NCBI GenBank assembly: GCA_029260555.1
Contig: JAJDCZ010000043.1
Coordinates: forward strand, 1-64,000
Source of the DNA: Phycisphaerales bacterium
GTDB taxonomy: Bacteria > Planctomycetota > Phycisphaerae > Phycisphaerales > UBA1924
Length of the DNA stretch: 64,000 nt
Direction of reading: 5' to 3'
Part shown: positions 42,647 through 51,631 of the stretch, piece by piece
How positions within the stretch are numbered: position 1 is the first letter of the stretch
Layout of the letters: each line of letters opens with the position of its first letter
Notes under the pieces: model-generated
Databases searched by the model: none
Seen by the model: only the letters and a program-made list of their open reading frames with translations
Told to the model about the DNA's origin: nothing
Made by a program: the position numbers and the translations under genes

Positions 42647-43590
42647 GATTCAAAGGTGGGAGCGGGGTTGTGGGGCGGCTCGCCCTGGAGGACACGCCAG
42701 ACATCTTTGACGACCCAGGACATATTTTTCTTGGCGGATTGTGTGCCTGCAGCGATGTGTGGGGTGAGGTGGGCATTGGGCAGTTGAAGCAGGGGGTTGT
42801 CCTGAGTGATAGGTTCGGGATCGTGGACATCGATGGCTGCGTGGGCTTTGGGGTTGTTGTGGAGGAAGGCTGCCAGGGCGGGGGTGTCGAGGATGAAGCC
42901 TCTTGAGGTGTTGATGAGGATGACATCGGATTTGAGTTTGGAGAAGGCATCTGAGTCGAGGAAGTTTCGGTTTGACGGGCGGGCGTCGATATGGACAGTG
43001 AGGATGTCAGAGCGGGAGAGGAGGGTGTCTAGATTGACGGGTTGGGCGTTATGGCGATTTGGGCATTCGATGGGTTTGATGTCGTGGTAGATGGTGGAGG
43101 CGTTGAGTGTGGACATGAGGTGGGCGATGCGGGAGCCGATGCGGCCCAGGCCGAGGATGCCGAGGGTTTGGTCGGAGAGTTGTCGATCTGACATGGACTG
43201 TTTACGGAGGTCGTGCCAGTTGGCTGTTGCACTTTTGAGGTAGGTGCGTGGTCTGGTGATATCGAGAATGAGAGCGGCGACCCATTCGACGACAGCCAGG
43301 GTGTTGGCAGCGGGTGCATGGACAACGGTGATGTTGCGAGTGGCACACGCTGGGAGGTCGAAGTTGTCCAGGGCGACGCCAGCACGGGCGATGACTTTGA
43401 GATTGGGTGCGCTATCCAGAAGGGTCTGGTTGACCTGTGTGTATGTGCGGACGATGAGGGCATCTGCTTTCAGGAGGAGGCTTTTAAAGCGGGGGTCATC
43501 TGAGGGGCAATGGATGAGTGTGCAGCGGTCGGCGAGCCAGGCTGCGGGCTGGGGATGGAGGTCTTCGGTCTGGAGTACGAGAGGGGGCAT
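42643..43590 (-). CDS. D-isomer-specific 2-hydroxyacid dehydrogenase (SerA-like)
   Basis: A 315-residue NAD-dependent dehydrogenase. The N-terminal part holds VKVIARAGVALDNFD-type sequence (KVIARAGVALDN), the Rossmann motif is GLGRIGSRIAHLM, the catalytic arginine/glutamate/histidine region is seen in INTSRGFILDTPALAAFL (arginine at the R of SRG-type motif is in the usual position, then DVHDPEP) and HLTPHIAAGT with the catalytic histidine. It could be phosphoglycerate dehydrogenase without the ACT domain or another 2-hydroxyacid dehydrogenase. The gene overlaps ispE by 4 bases and is divergent from the glycosyltransferase at 43656. Confidence 0.86.
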   Translation of the reverse strand: MPPLVLQTEDLHPQPAAWLADRCTLIHCPSDDPRFKSLLLKADALIVRTYTQVNQTLLDSAPNLKVIARAGVALDNFDLPACATRNITVVHAPAANTLAVVEWVAALILDITRPRTYLKSATANWHDLRKQSMSDRQLSDQTLGILGLGRIGSRIAHLMSTLNASTIYHDIKPIECPNRHNAQPVNLDTLLSRSDILTVHIDARPSNRNFLDSDAFSKLKSDVILINTSRGFILDTPALAAFLHNNPKAHAAIDVHDPEPITQDNPLLQLPNAHLTPHIAAGTQSAKKNMSWVVKDVWRVLQGEPPHNPAPTFES

Positions 43591-43655
43591 GGTGTGATGG
43601 TATGGGGTTGGTTGTATGATGGTGTTGTGTGCAGAGTGAATGTGGGTGATTGGGC

Positions 43656-44468
43656 ATGTCTGGGGCGATAATGGATTCAGGGTTATCAGTTGCGATTGTG
43701 TGCCGGGATAATGAGCGGACGATTGGTCGGACGCTGGAGTCTGTGCGCGGGCTTGCTGATGAGATTGTGGCTTTGGATTCGGGATCGGTGGACGGGACGC
43801 TGGGGATACTCAAAGAGCACGGAGTGCGGGTGATTGGCACTCAGTGGCTTGGGCATGTGGCGACCAAGCAAAAAGCACTGGAAGCGTGCAAGGGTCGGTG
43901 GGTGTTGTGCCTGGACAGTGATGAATCTGTTGAGCCTGAGCTGGCAGCGGCGATCAGGGCGGTGGTTGAGGGTGAGGGGGCCGATGCAATTGGGTACAGG
44001 GTGAACCGGAAGGTGTGGTATGCGGGGCGGTTTCTGGAACATGCTTGGCAGCCTGAGTGGAGGTTGAGGCTGATTCAGCGGGGCAAGGGGCGGTGGGGCG
44101 GGCTTGATCCACATGACAAGTTGGAGATTCTGGGTGGGGGTGTGGTTGGTGATCTGAAGGGTGATCTCAGGCATGATTCGTTTGTGGACATGGCTGAGCA
44201 TCTGGCAAATCAGGTTCGACATGCACAGGTGATGGCAACATCACTTGCTGGTGAGGGGAGGAAAGGGGGGTATGGAAGGTTGTTGGTGTCGCCTGGGGGG
44301 GCATTTTTGAAGCAGATGGTGCTTCGGGGGGCGTGGCGGGATGGTTGGCGTGGGTGGGCTGCAGCGGGATCGACTGCCGCGGCGACGCTGATGAAACACA
44401 TTTTGCTGCTCGAACGAAGCCAAGAGGAGAAGGCCGGTGGTGATGAAGGAAGGGAAAAAAGGGGGTAA
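43656..44468 (+). CDS. Family 2 glycosyltransferase (WaaE/KdtX-like)
   Basis: A 270-residue GT-A enzyme. The N-terminus LSVAIVCRDNERTIGRTLESV is a GT2 start, DEIVALDSGSVDGT follows, and the metal-binding CLDSDESV holds the D-x-D. The later RVNRKVWYAGRFLEHAWQPEWRLRL stretch is characteristic of the WaaE-type enzymes that add sugars to the lipopolysaccharide core, so an envelope role is likely. The start may be ATG 43656 or ATG 43671; a TTG lies at 43650. The C-terminal tail after residue 255 is highly charged. It faces the dehydrogenase gene across about 65 bases. Confidence 0.82.
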   Translation: MSGAIMDSGLSVAIVCRDNERTIGRTLESVRGLADEIVALDSGSVDGTLGILKEHGVRVIGTQWLGHVATKQKALEACKGRWVLCLDSDESVEPELAAAIRAVVEGEGADAIGYRVNRKVWYAGRFLEHAWQPEWRLRLIQRGKGRWGGLDPHDKLEILGGGVVGDLKGDLRHDSFVDMAEHLANQVRHAQVMATSLAGEGRKGGYGRLLVSPGGAFLKQMVLRGAWRDGWRGWAAAGSTAAATLMKHILLLERSQEEKAGGDEGREKRG

Positions 44469-44505
44469 GGGGGTGTTTGGTGCTAGGATGTCAATAGGAA
44501 CTACA

Positions 44506-44534
44506 TTGTGTGGTTGATATATTGAGACTAAAAG
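44506..44534 (+). promoter_or_regulatory. Possible sigma-70-type promoter before the RNA helicase gene
   Basis: TTGTGT and TAAAAG stand 17 bases apart, with a T/A-rich spacer. A start near 44542 would give a leader of about 120 bases that contains the long hairpin at 44587-44634. The boxes match the consensus only in part, so this is a low-confidence call. Confidence 0.27.
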
Positions 44535-44586
44535 CAGGCGGACAGTCAGCTTGAACAGGAGGCTGGGGCTGGGTTGTGAGTGCACT

Positions 44587-44634
44587 GGGATGATCTGCGT
44601 GAAGGGCTTGTGAGCCTTTGACGCAGTTCATCTT
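44587..44634 (+). promoter_or_regulatory. Long hairpin in the leader of the RNA helicase gene
   Basis: The bases pair as GGGATGA-t-CTGCGT-g-AAGGGCT around a TGTG loop to AGCCTTT-g-ACGCAG-t-TCATCTT. That is about 20 base pairs with only two single mismatches and a few wobbles. No T run follows, so it is not a usual terminator. It ends 27 bases before the ATG of the DEAD-box-type helicase gene and could control its translation or stability (inference). Confidence 0.6.
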
Positions 44635-44661
44635 GTTGGCTCGCATCTCGGCTTTGGCGTG

Positions 44662-46071
44662 ATGTCGATGTCGGAACAAGAAAAAAGCGTAAGTGAAAAG
44701 AGTGTGGCTGAGGCAGATGCGGGATCTGAGATTTTTGATTCCGAGTCGACCTTTGATTCGCTTGGTCTGGGTGAAGAGGTGTTGGCGGGGATTGAGGCTG
44801 CGGGATTTGAGAGGCCGACATTTATTCAGTCCAAGCTGATACCGGCGATCGTGTCCAAGCGAGATGTGATTGGGCAAGCCAAGACGGGGACGGGCAAGAC
44901 AGCGGCGTTTGGGTTGCCTTTGCTTGAGGTTGTGGAGAAGGGGAAGAAGTTCAGCGCGATTGTGTTGGCCCCGACTCGCGAGCTGGCGATTCAGATTCGA
45001 GATGAGATCAGTTCACTGGGCAAGAAGACGGGGCTTGGGGTGACTGCGATCTATGGCGGTCAGAAGGTGAGTGTGCAGGCCAAGAAGCTGGAGCGCGGGT
45101 CTGAGATTATTGTGGGGACGCCAGGTCGTGTGATGGACATGATCGAGCGTGGGCTGTTGGATCTGGGGAAGATTCGTTTTGCGATTCTTGATGAAGTGGA
45201 CCGGATGCTGGACATTGGGTTCAGAGAGGACATTCGCCGGATTTTGAAGAAGTGTCCCCGTGAGCGGCAGACGATCTTTGTGTCAGCGACGCTTTCAGCG
45301 GAGATTGAGAGACTTGCCAGATCGTTCATGCATGACCCGTTGAAGGTGGTGACATCGGCGGGTTCGCTTACGGTGAGTCTGGTGGATCAGTATTATCTGG
45401 CGGTGGAGCATTGGGATAAGCGGCGGTTGCTTGGGCATCTTTTGACGCATGAGGAGCCGACGCTGACGCTGGTGTTTTGCCGAATGAAGCGGACGGTGGA
45501 TCAGTTGGCGCGATATTTGAATGGGAAGAATATCGAGGCGCATGCGATTCATGGCGATCTGCCACAGAGCAAGCGGAATGCGGTGATGAAGGAGTTTCGA
45601 TCTGGGAAGCTGGCGGTTTTGATTGCATCTGATCTTGCGAGCCGGGGTATTGATGTTGAGGGGATTACGCATGTGGTGAATTATGATTTGCCTGATGATG
45701 TGGAGCTGTATGTGCATCGGATCGGGCGGACAGCACGGGCGGGGCGGGGTGGTGTGGCGTGGAGCTTTGTAACACCTGAACAAGGCGGGCTTTTGACGGA
45801 TATTGAGAGACTTATTAATGCGGAGGTTCCCAAGCTGAACTATCCGGATTTTGAGCCTGGGTCATTGCCTGAGGATGTCAGGAATCAGCGGGAGCGGGAT
45901 GACAGGCGGCGCAGTGAGCAGCAGAACAAGCCGAACCGACTGGCTGTGGAAACGGACCTTCCGATTCAGAAGAAGGAAAAGGTGAGTGAGCAGCAGTTTC
46001 CGGGAGGGATTGTGCCTACGAAGCAGCCACCGAAACGGATGTTTGGCAAGGTGCGTACACGGGGGAGGTAA
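44662..46071 (+). CDS. DEAD-box-type ATP-dependent RNA helicase (DEVD variant)
   Basis: A roughly 469-residue two-lobe helicase. The acidic N-terminal extension (about 35 residues) leads to the Q motif (GFERPTFIQSKLIPA), motif I AKTGTGKTAAFG, Ia PTRELAIQI, motif II ILDEVDRMLD where the usual DEAD reads DEVD, motif III SATLS, and the C-terminal lobe with HGDLPQSKRN, ASRGIDVEGI and motif VI HRIGRTARAGR. The basic tail after residue 405 may bind RNA. DEAD-box proteins of this RhlE/CshA type unwind short RNA duplexes in ribosome assembly and cold adaptation. ATG 44662 or 44668 are possible starts after a GTG. The strong hairpin before the gene is a candidate control element. Confidence 0.9.
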   Translation: MSMSEQEKSVSEKSVAEADAGSEIFDSESTFDSLGLGEEVLAGIEAAGFERPTFIQSKLIPAIVSKRDVIGQAKTGTGKTAAFGLPLLEVVEKGKKFSAIVLAPTRELAIQIRDEISSLGKKTGLGVTAIYGGQKVSVQAKKLERGSEIIVGTPGRVMDMIERGLLDLGKIRFAILDEVDRMLDIGFREDIRRILKKCPRERQTIFVSATLSAEIERLARSFMHDPLKVVTSAGSLTVSLVDQYYLAVEHWDKRRLLGHLLTHEEPTLTLVFCRMKRTVDQLARYLNGKNIEAHAIHGDLPQSKRNAVMKEFRSGKLAVLIASDLASRGIDVEGITHVVNYDLPDDVELYVHRIGRTARAGRGGVAWSFVTPEQGGLLTDIERLINAEVPKLNYPDFEPGSLPEDVRNQRERDDRRRSEQQNKPNRLAVETDLPIQKKEKVSEQQFPGGIVPTKQPPKRMFGKVRTRGR

Positions 46072-46126
46072 ATACGGGTTGGTTGCGTGTCCTGGGTGAG
46101 TTTTGAGAGAGCGCCAGCAGTGGGTA

Positions 46127-47653
46127 ATGAGCATGAGTGAGCCTTTGATTGTGGGTGTGAGTGGTTTGCGGGGGATTGTGGGTGAGAGCCTGTCGTTTGA
46201 TGTGGCGATGCGGTATGCAGCAGCGTTTGGGACATGGCTCAAGCGTGATGGCGAAGGCGAAACGGTGGTGGTGGGGCGGGACGGGAGACATGGGGGGCTA
46301 GCGCTACAACAGGCGGTGATGGCGGGGTTGATGGGTGTGGGGTGTGATGTGGTTGATGTGGGGGTTGTGCCTACACCTACGGTGGGGGTGGTGGCTAATG
46401 AATATGGCGCAGTGGGGGTGGTGGTGACAGCGAGTCATAACGGTCAGGCATGGAACGGCATTAAGTGTTTGTGTCGAGATGCACAAGGGTCAGATGCGAT
46501 TGATGCGTTTGTTGTTTCAGCGCCGGTGAAGGGGCGGGCTGAGGAAATTATCGGGGGGTTTGAGGGCAATGAGATTGACTGGGTGAGGGGTGAGCTGGTG
46601 GGGGAGTATGAGCAATATGAGGGTGGGTGCAAGCTTCATTTGCAGTTGGTGGGCGAGGCTGTGTTTCTGGATCTGATGGATAAGGCGGGGCGGGAGAAGA
46701 TGAGCGGTTTTCGAGTTGTTCTGGATTCGCTTAATGCATCTGGATCGCGGGTTGGTGGACTGCTTTTGCATGAAGCTGTGGGGCAGGTGATTCAGTTGGG
46801 TGGCGGGGCGCTGGTGGATGAATCTTTTGGTATTTTTGAGCACGAACCAGAGCCTACAGCGGAGAATCTTGCAGGTGAAGGCGGGTTGTGTGATGTGGTG
46901 GTGGGAGCCAGGGCGGATGTTGGTTTTGCACAAGACCCGGATGCGGATCGGCTGGCGATTGTGGATGAGACGGGGCGGTATATTGGAGAGGAGTACACGC
47001 TGGTGCTGGCAGCGGAGGCACTTTTGCAACTTCGTGAAGCAGATGGTGGGGATGAGGAGATGGAGGCAGGCAGAGGGGTGATCGTTGTGAATCTTTCGAC
47101 GAGTCGAATGATTGATGATGTGGCAGCGAAGTTTGGGGTGGAGGTGGTGCGGACGCCTGTGGGTGAGGCGAATGTGGTGCAGAAGATGCGCGAGCTGGGT
47201 CGCGAGGGATTTGATGTGGTGGTGGGCGGTGAGGGCAATGGGGGGGTGATATGGCCTGGGACTGGATTGGTGCGGGATTCGCTTGCGGGGATGGGGTTGG
47301 TGCTGGGGCTGATGGCAAGTACGGGGAAGACAGTGAGTGAGCTTGCGGGTGAGGTTCCTGGTTATGCGATTATGAAGCGGAAGGTGGGGATTGATTCAAA
47401 GGAGGCTGCGGAGCCTTTGGTTGAGGCGGTGGCGGAGCATTTTCGTGAGATGGGCCGGGTGTTGGAGGGGGCGAAGATCGAGATTGATCGGCAGGATGGA
47501 GTTCGTGTTGATCTGGTGGAGCAGAAGGCGTGGCTTCATGTTCGGGCGAGCAATACCGAGTCGATTGTGCGACTGATTGCAGAGGCGCAGACGCAAGAGG
47601 ATGCAGAGGCGCTCCTGGAGATGGTGGAGGAGTTGATTCGTGAGAAGGCCTGA
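46127..47653 (+). CDS. Phosphohexomutase (phosphoglucosamine/phosphomannomutase family)
   Basis: A roughly 508-residue alpha-D-phosphohexomutase. The N-terminus LIVGVSGLRGIVGESLS, the phosphoserine loop TASHNGQAWNG, the magnesium loop DPDADRLAIVDETG, the sugar-binding GGEGNGGVIWPG and the phosphate-binding RASNTESIVR are all present. The loops fit GlmM or a phosphomannomutase/phosphoglucomutase; the TASHNG in place of TASHNP does not decide between them. It probably supplies hexose-1-phosphates for envelope sugars. Start codons at 46127 and 46133 are both possible and the ribosome-binding site is weak. The next small gene follows 40 bases downstream. Confidence 0.88.
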   Translation: MSMSEPLIVGVSGLRGIVGESLSFDVAMRYAAAFGTWLKRDGEGETVVVGRDGRHGGLALQQAVMAGLMGVGCDVVDVGVVPTPTVGVVANEYGAVGVVVTASHNGQAWNGIKCLCRDAQGSDAIDAFVVSAPVKGRAEEIIGGFEGNEIDWVRGELVGEYEQYEGGCKLHLQLVGEAVFLDLMDKAGREKMSGFRVVLDSLNASGSRVGGLLLHEAVGQVIQLGGGALVDESFGIFEHEPEPTAENLAGEGGLCDVVVGARADVGFAQDPDADRLAIVDETGRYIGEEYTLVLAAEALLQLREADGGDEEMEAGRGVIVVNLSTSRMIDDVAAKFGVEVVRTPVGEANVVQKMRELGREGFDVVVGGEGNGGVIWPGTGLVRDSLAGMGLVLGLMASTGKTVSELAGEVPGYAIMKRKVGIDSKEAAEPLVEAVAEHFREMGRVLEGAKIEIDRQDGVRVDLVEQKAWLHVRASNTESIVRLIAEAQTQEDAEALLEMVEELIREKA

Positions 47654-47692
47654 GTGGGTCAGGTGCAGAGTTGCTGGGGTATACTAAAAACG

Positions 47693-47977
47693 ATGGCGAT
47701 ACAAAGCGAACAAATCAAGGTTGGTCAGCGGGTTCGAGTCACACAGCAGATTCCCAGGCAATCCGGGGCGTTGCTTACGACGATCGAGGGGTGTGTTGTG
47801 GGGTTTGGTCAGGAAAAGACCGGGTCGTGGTTTGCACATAGCAAGGATCACAAGCTTTGGCTTGATCGGCTGGAGATTCGCAAGGACGATGGCGAGCTGG
47901 TGGTTTGTAATCTGGATCGGTATTCACATATTGAAGCTCTGGGGGATAGTGGGGACGGTGAGGGTGGCGGGGCGTAG
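47693..47977 (+). CDS. Small protein of unknown function (beta-rich, SH3-like)
   Basis: A 94-residue protein with an N-terminal strand-rich domain: IKVGQRVRVTQQIPR, LTTIEGCVVGFGQEKTGSWF and KLWLDRLEIRKDDGELVVCNL. The pattern of short strands and turns resembles small SH3-like or KOW-type barrels. The tail is Gly/Asp-rich. The ATG at 47693 gives the conserved-looking core; the frame upstream is not protein-like. It shares the direction of the mutase gene and ends before the strong terminator at 48003-48029, so both probably form one transcript. I cannot name a family. Confidence 0.62.
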   Translation: MAIQSEQIKVGQRVRVTQQIPRQSGALLTTIEGCVVGFGQEKTGSWFAHSKDHKLWLDRLEIRKDDGELVVCNLDRYSHIEALGDSGDGEGGGA

Positions 47978-48002
47978 TTTGTGGTTTGAGGTGAGTTGAT
48001 GG

Positions 48003-48029
48003 CCGGGCCTGAATGGGTCCGGTTTTTTT
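48003..48029 (+). terminator. Intrinsic terminator before the capsid island
   Basis: CCGGGCCT pairs with GGGTCCGG (with G-T wobbles) around a GAAT loop, and seven T follow. It separates the mutase and small-protein transcript from the virus-like genes that begin at 48264. Confidence 0.83.
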
Positions 48030-48263
48030 GTTGGTACAGGGGTTATGCGCATGGGTGGGCGCGCACAAGGGGTGGTGTCTGAAAAAGGCGAATTTTTTTA
48101 GTTGAGTGCAGTTACACGGTTTGGGTGTTTGAGCCAGATGGTGTGGTGGGTGTTGTGCGCGCATTGGGGGTTGGGCGGGCGAGGGGTGTAAGTGTCGTGT
48201 GTGTTGCACGGGGCTGAACGAGGATGGGCGAAGGGTTGATGCTCGCATCACAGGGGAATGGTT

Positions 48264-49754
48264 ATGTCTTATAGGCTGGAGATTTTTTCGGATGTGGGCC
48301 TGGATGAGGCACTCTTGAAACTCCTGATTGATGGGCATGAGTCAGGGGTGATTCCCAAGTTGAACAAGTGGTGGTCGTATTACAGGAATCCGCTTGGGCT
48401 GGGGAACAGAACGGTTGGAGGTGGTCAACAGGCTCAGGAGAAGGGGTTGCCTGAACGATTGACGGGTGTGAATGAATCTGGCGTGAGGCGTGAGGTTGTG
48501 ATTGAAAATGACATTGCCTGGCGGTTGCACACGATGGTTGATTTCATGTTTGGCAAGCCGGTGTTGATTGTGAGTACGGCTGAGGATGAGCAAAGGCGGC
48601 GGGTGATCGAGAAACTTCTGGATGCGGTGTGGGAAGCGTCTGGGGGTATTGGGTTGCTTCAGGACATGGCGCTTCTTGGTCATGTGTATGGGTATGTGGA
48701 CCTGCTGGTTCGGGTGGAGGGGTTGGTTGAGCTTGAGGGAGACGGGATTGGGTTTGGCGATGAGTTGAGTGACGAGCGGATTCGCGAGATTGCGCGCGCG
48801 ATCAGGATTGAGGTGGTGGAGCCGACGCGGTGTGTGCCTTTGGTGAACAGTCTGGATTACCGGGGGCTTGATGCGTATGTGGTTCACTTTGATCGCGAGC
48901 TGAATCAAGTTGAGCGGAGCGTGGGGGGAGTGGGGAGTGTGATTGGGAGGTTGTTGCGGGGCGGTGATGCGGGTGGGGCTCGTCGCCGGTCATCAGTGAC
49001 GGAGGTCTGGTCGGGATCGGCGTGGCAGGTGTATGAGGGTGAGGAACTGGTTGGTGAGGGGTTGAACCGGTATTTGGCGGGTCATGTGCCTGTGGTGCAT
49101 ATCCAGAATCTATCGCAGCCGTTTCGTTATGAGGGGCTGGGCGAGGTTGAGCAGTTGGTGTGTTTGCAGGATGAGTTGAACACGAGGTTGAGCGATCGGG
49201 CGAGTCGAGTGACGATGCAGTCGTTCAAGATGTATCTGGCCCGCGGGGTGGAGGGGTTTGAGCGAGTTCCGGTGGGACCTGGTCAGGTGTGGTCGACGGA
49301 CAATCCTGATGCGCGGATTGAGTCGTTTGGTGGAGATGCGGAATCGCCAAGTGAGGAGTCGCATATTCGGGAGATTCGTGAGGCGATGGACAAGGTTTCG
49401 AGTGTGCCGCCGTTGGCGAGCGGGGTGGTGAGGGCGCGGATTGGGAACTTGTCGAGTGCGACGGCGTTGAAGGTGACGCTGATGGGGATTTTGTCAAAGA
49501 CAGCGCGGAAGCGTGTGACTTATGGCAGGGGGATTGTGGGGGCGAGCGAGATGGTTTTGATGGCGCTGGATGCAGCGGGTGTGTTTCAGACGGATGTGGG
49601 AGAGCGGGGGTTGCGACTGGCTTGGCCTGATCCGTTGCCAACAGATGAGCGGGATCAGGTGTTTGCAGCGCGGGCGAAGCAGGATCTTGGTGTGCCTGTA
49701 GAGCGGGTGCTGGCGGAGCTGGGATATGCACCGAGTGATCCCGGGGTGATGTAA
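48264..49754 (+). CDS. Phage-like portal protein
   Basis: A 496-residue protein with the look of SPP1 gp6/SU10-type portal proteins: an N-terminal charged region with KWWSYYRNP, a central part with long helices and the WRLHTMVDFMFGKPV block, a clip-like strand region, the HVPVVHIQNLSQPFRYEGLGEVEQL segment before the stem (characteristic of phage portals), and a C-terminal helical crown ending EYAPSD-like. Portals form the dodecameric ring through which DNA enters the capsid. ATG 48264 is preferred because AGGGGA sits about 7 bases before it; ATG 48258 is too close. It is the first gene of the capsid island, with no terminase gene in front of it. Confidence 0.82.
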   Translation: MSYRLEIFSDVGLDEALLKLLIDGHESGVIPKLNKWWSYYRNPLGLGNRTVGGGQQAQEKGLPERLTGVNESGVRREVVIENDIAWRLHTMVDFMFGKPVLIVSTAEDEQRRRVIEKLLDAVWEASGGIGLLQDMALLGHVYGYVDLLVRVEGLVELEGDGIGFGDELSDERIREIARAIRIEVVEPTRCVPLVNSLDYRGLDAYVVHFDRELNQVERSVGGVGSVIGRLLRGGDAGGARRRSSVTEVWSGSAWQVYEGEELVGEGLNRYLAGHVPVVHIQNLSQPFRYEGLGEVEQLVCLQDELNTRLSDRASRVTMQSFKMYLARGVEGFERVPVGPGQVWSTDNPDARIESFGGDAESPSEESHIREIREAMDKVSSVPPLASGVVRARIGNLSSATALKVTLMGILSKTARKRVTYGRGIVGASEMVLMALDAAGVFQTDVGERGLRLAWPDPLPTDERDQVFAARAKQDLGVPVERVLAELGYAPSDPGVM

Positions 49755-49780
49755 GTGAGGCTGGTTTTAGAAAGGGGGCG

Positions 49781-50314
49781 ATGATGCCTGGTGGATTTAG
49801 TGGTGGCGGCGGAGTGGGTGGATCAGGTGAACCCAATGCGGCAGAAGCGGGCAAGGACCTGGTTGTGAGTGATGAGATTGTGTGGAGGAACCGGGCGCTT
49901 GAAGCGGAGCAGCGTGTGGAGGAGTTGGAGCAGGATCTTGGGACTTGTCGTGAGACGCTGGAGCAGGCACGCGAGACGATTGACGCTGCGGAGTTGAGCA
50001 GGCAGATTGAGCGAGAGCTTGTGAAGGCGGAAGCGATTGATCTTGAGACAGCGATGATGCTGACAGAGGCTGCGGTTTTGGAGATGGACGAGCCTGATGT
50101 TCAGAGTGTGGTGCGAGAGCTTCGCAAGCGGAAGGCATTTTTGTTCAAAGGCTCGACAGGTGGCTCGCGGGGGCGAGGGGGCAGAGTATCGGCGATGAGC
50201 AGTGTGGTGCAGGATGGTGATGCAGAGGAGAGGGCGCTGGCAGCGTTTGCCAGGAGCAGCGGAGATCGATCGGCGTTACTCAGGTATATGAGGCTGCGCC
50301 GGAGTGGTGGATGA
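49781..50314 (+). CDS. Scaffold-like coiled-coil head protein
   Basis: A 177-residue protein between portal and capsid genes, the usual place for a scaffolding protein. It has a Gly-rich N-terminus, a long charged coiled coil (about residues 30-110: many E, Q, R and L in heptad-like spacing) and a basic C-terminus with RELRKRKAFLFKGS, a feature seen in scaffold proteins that contact the capsid. No protease-like motif is seen. It starts at the first of two ATG codons after AAAGGGGG. The scaffold reading rests on position, composition and coiled coil, not on a named family. Confidence 0.68.
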   Translation: MMPGGFSGGGGVGGSGEPNAAEAGKDLVVSDEIVWRNRALEAEQRVEELEQDLGTCRETLEQARETIDAAELSRQIERELVKAEAIDLETAMMLTEAAVLEMDEPDVQSVVRELRKRKAFLFKGSTGGSRGRGGRVSAMSSVVQDGDAEERALAAFARSSGDRSALLRYMRLRRSGG

Positions 50315-50372
50315 GTGTTGTTTGTGTGTGGATTGAACAAGTTGAAGTTAATGAACTGAAAAGGGGGTTCTG

Positions 50373-51545
50373 ATGGCGTTTACGGGTAAGGCGACATATG
50401 ACGCGGGTGCGGGTTTGCCGGAGCTGGTTGAGGATGTTTCGGACATTGTGGGGATTGTGAGTCCGTTTGAGACGGCGCTCCTGGATCATTTTGGGGATTC
50501 CAAGCAGCCGGCGTTTGGAACGGTGCATGAATGGATTGAGGATGCGCTGCTGCCCAACTTTGATCACATCAATCAGACGGTATTTAATCCTGATCCGCAG
50601 ACAGAGACGGACCTGACGATGGACAATGCGGGTCGATTCCGGGTTGGTGACCAGGTGCAGCCTGAGGGCACGGGCGAGGTGATGCTGGTGACGGCGGTGG
50701 GTGGATCGAGCATCACGGTGCAGCGCGGGTATGGAGGGACGACAGCGGCGACGGTGGCGGACAACATGAAGCTGAACATTCTGGGTAATGCAGCGATGGA
50801 AGGCGCGAATGCTGATTCAGCCAGGTTTACGAGTCGATCGCGCAAACAGAACTACACGCAGATTTTTACAGCGACGGTGAGCGTGAGCGGTTCGATGCAG
50901 GCGTCTCGGGCATACGGGATTGCAGACGAGGTTGATTATCAGAAACAGGAACGCATGCGCGAGTTGTTGCGGGATCTGGAAAACTGCATGATCAACGGGG
51001 TTGCGCCAGTGAGTAATCAGCAGGGCTCGTCAACGGTTCGTCGATCAATGAACGGGATTATTCAGTCGATTGCGACCAATCGGTTTGTGCCTGGTGCAGG
51101 CGGGATTCCGGTGGGAGATGGCGCGGGGTCTGATGGGCTTAATGAAGCGGTGCTGAATGCGGCGCTGAGGCTGATCTGGGATCAGTCATCAGGTGGAGTG
51201 GACACGATTGTTGTGGGCGGGTTGCAGAAGCGGAAGATCAACTCGTTTATCAGCTCGTCAAGGGCGTATGCGCCGGAGGACACAAAGTTTCAGGATCTGG
51301 TGAGTGTGTATGAGAGTGACTTTGGGGTGTGCCGGGTTGTGATGAGTCGGTGGGTGCCTGCGGATACGGTGCTTTTGATTGACAGCTCGCGTGTGCAGGC
51401 GATGCCTTTGACGGGCAGGAGCTTTGGATTCAAGAAGCTTGCATCGACGGGTGATTCAGTTGAGGGCCAGGTGGTTGGTGAGTACACGCTGGAGTTCAAG
51501 AACGAGAATGCGCATGGGCTGATTTCAGGTCTTGCAACTGCGTAA
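50373..51545 (+). CDS. SU10-type major capsid protein (HK97 fold, DUF5309-like)
   Basis: A 390-residue protein. The sequence resembles SU10-like capsid proteins: an N-terminal arm (GKATYDAGAGLPELVEDVS), SPFETALLDHF, a P-domain-like region with strands GEVMLVTAVGG and SSITVQRGYGGTTA, the long RDLENCMINGVAP helix, and the C-terminal TLEFKNENAHGLI motif common in these proteins. HK97-fold capsid proteins build icosahedral shells. No prohead protease gene is nearby, and no long propeptide (delta domain) is visible, so maturation by cleavage is unlikely or done by another protein. It follows the scaffold-like gene by 58 bases. Confidence 0.84.
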   Translation: MAFTGKATYDAGAGLPELVEDVSDIVGIVSPFETALLDHFGDSKQPAFGTVHEWIEDALLPNFDHINQTVFNPDPQTETDLTMDNAGRFRVGDQVQPEGTGEVMLVTAVGGSSITVQRGYGGTTAATVADNMKLNILGNAAMEGANADSARFTSRSRKQNYTQIFTATVSVSGSMQASRAYGIADEVDYQKQERMRELLRDLENCMINGVAPVSNQQGSSTVRRSMNGIIQSIATNRFVPGAGGIPVGDGAGSDGLNEAVLNAALRLIWDQSSGGVDTIVVGGLQKRKINSFISSSRAYAPEDTKFQDLVSVYESDFGVCRVVMSRWVPADTVLLIDSSRVQAMPLTGRSFGFKKLASTGDSVEGQVVGEYTLEFKNENAHGLISGLATA

Positions 51546-51565
51546 GAGGGTATTGGCGGCGTGGA

Positions 51566-51631
51566 CCCGGGAGCCTGGGGGTGGCTCGGGGATGGCGCTT
51601 GTCGCTTGCTGGCGCGTGAGAGCGTGCCAGC
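51566..51631 (+). other. Pair of hairpins between the capsid and connector genes
   Basis: Two inverted repeats follow the capsid stop. The first pairs GAGCC (51571-51575) with GGCTC plus an outer CCC/GGG after a 2-base bulge. The second is a strong 10-bp hairpin, GCTGGCGCGT with GCGTGCCAGC, around a GAGA tetraloop at 51618-51621. No T run follows, so they may limit read-through or stabilise the capsid message end rather than terminate fully (inference). Confidence 0.5.

Noticed and set aside
48030-48263. A terminase small-subunit gene in front of the portal gene
   Set aside because: No protein-like open frame or helix-turn-helix is present in this 230-base gap on either strand.
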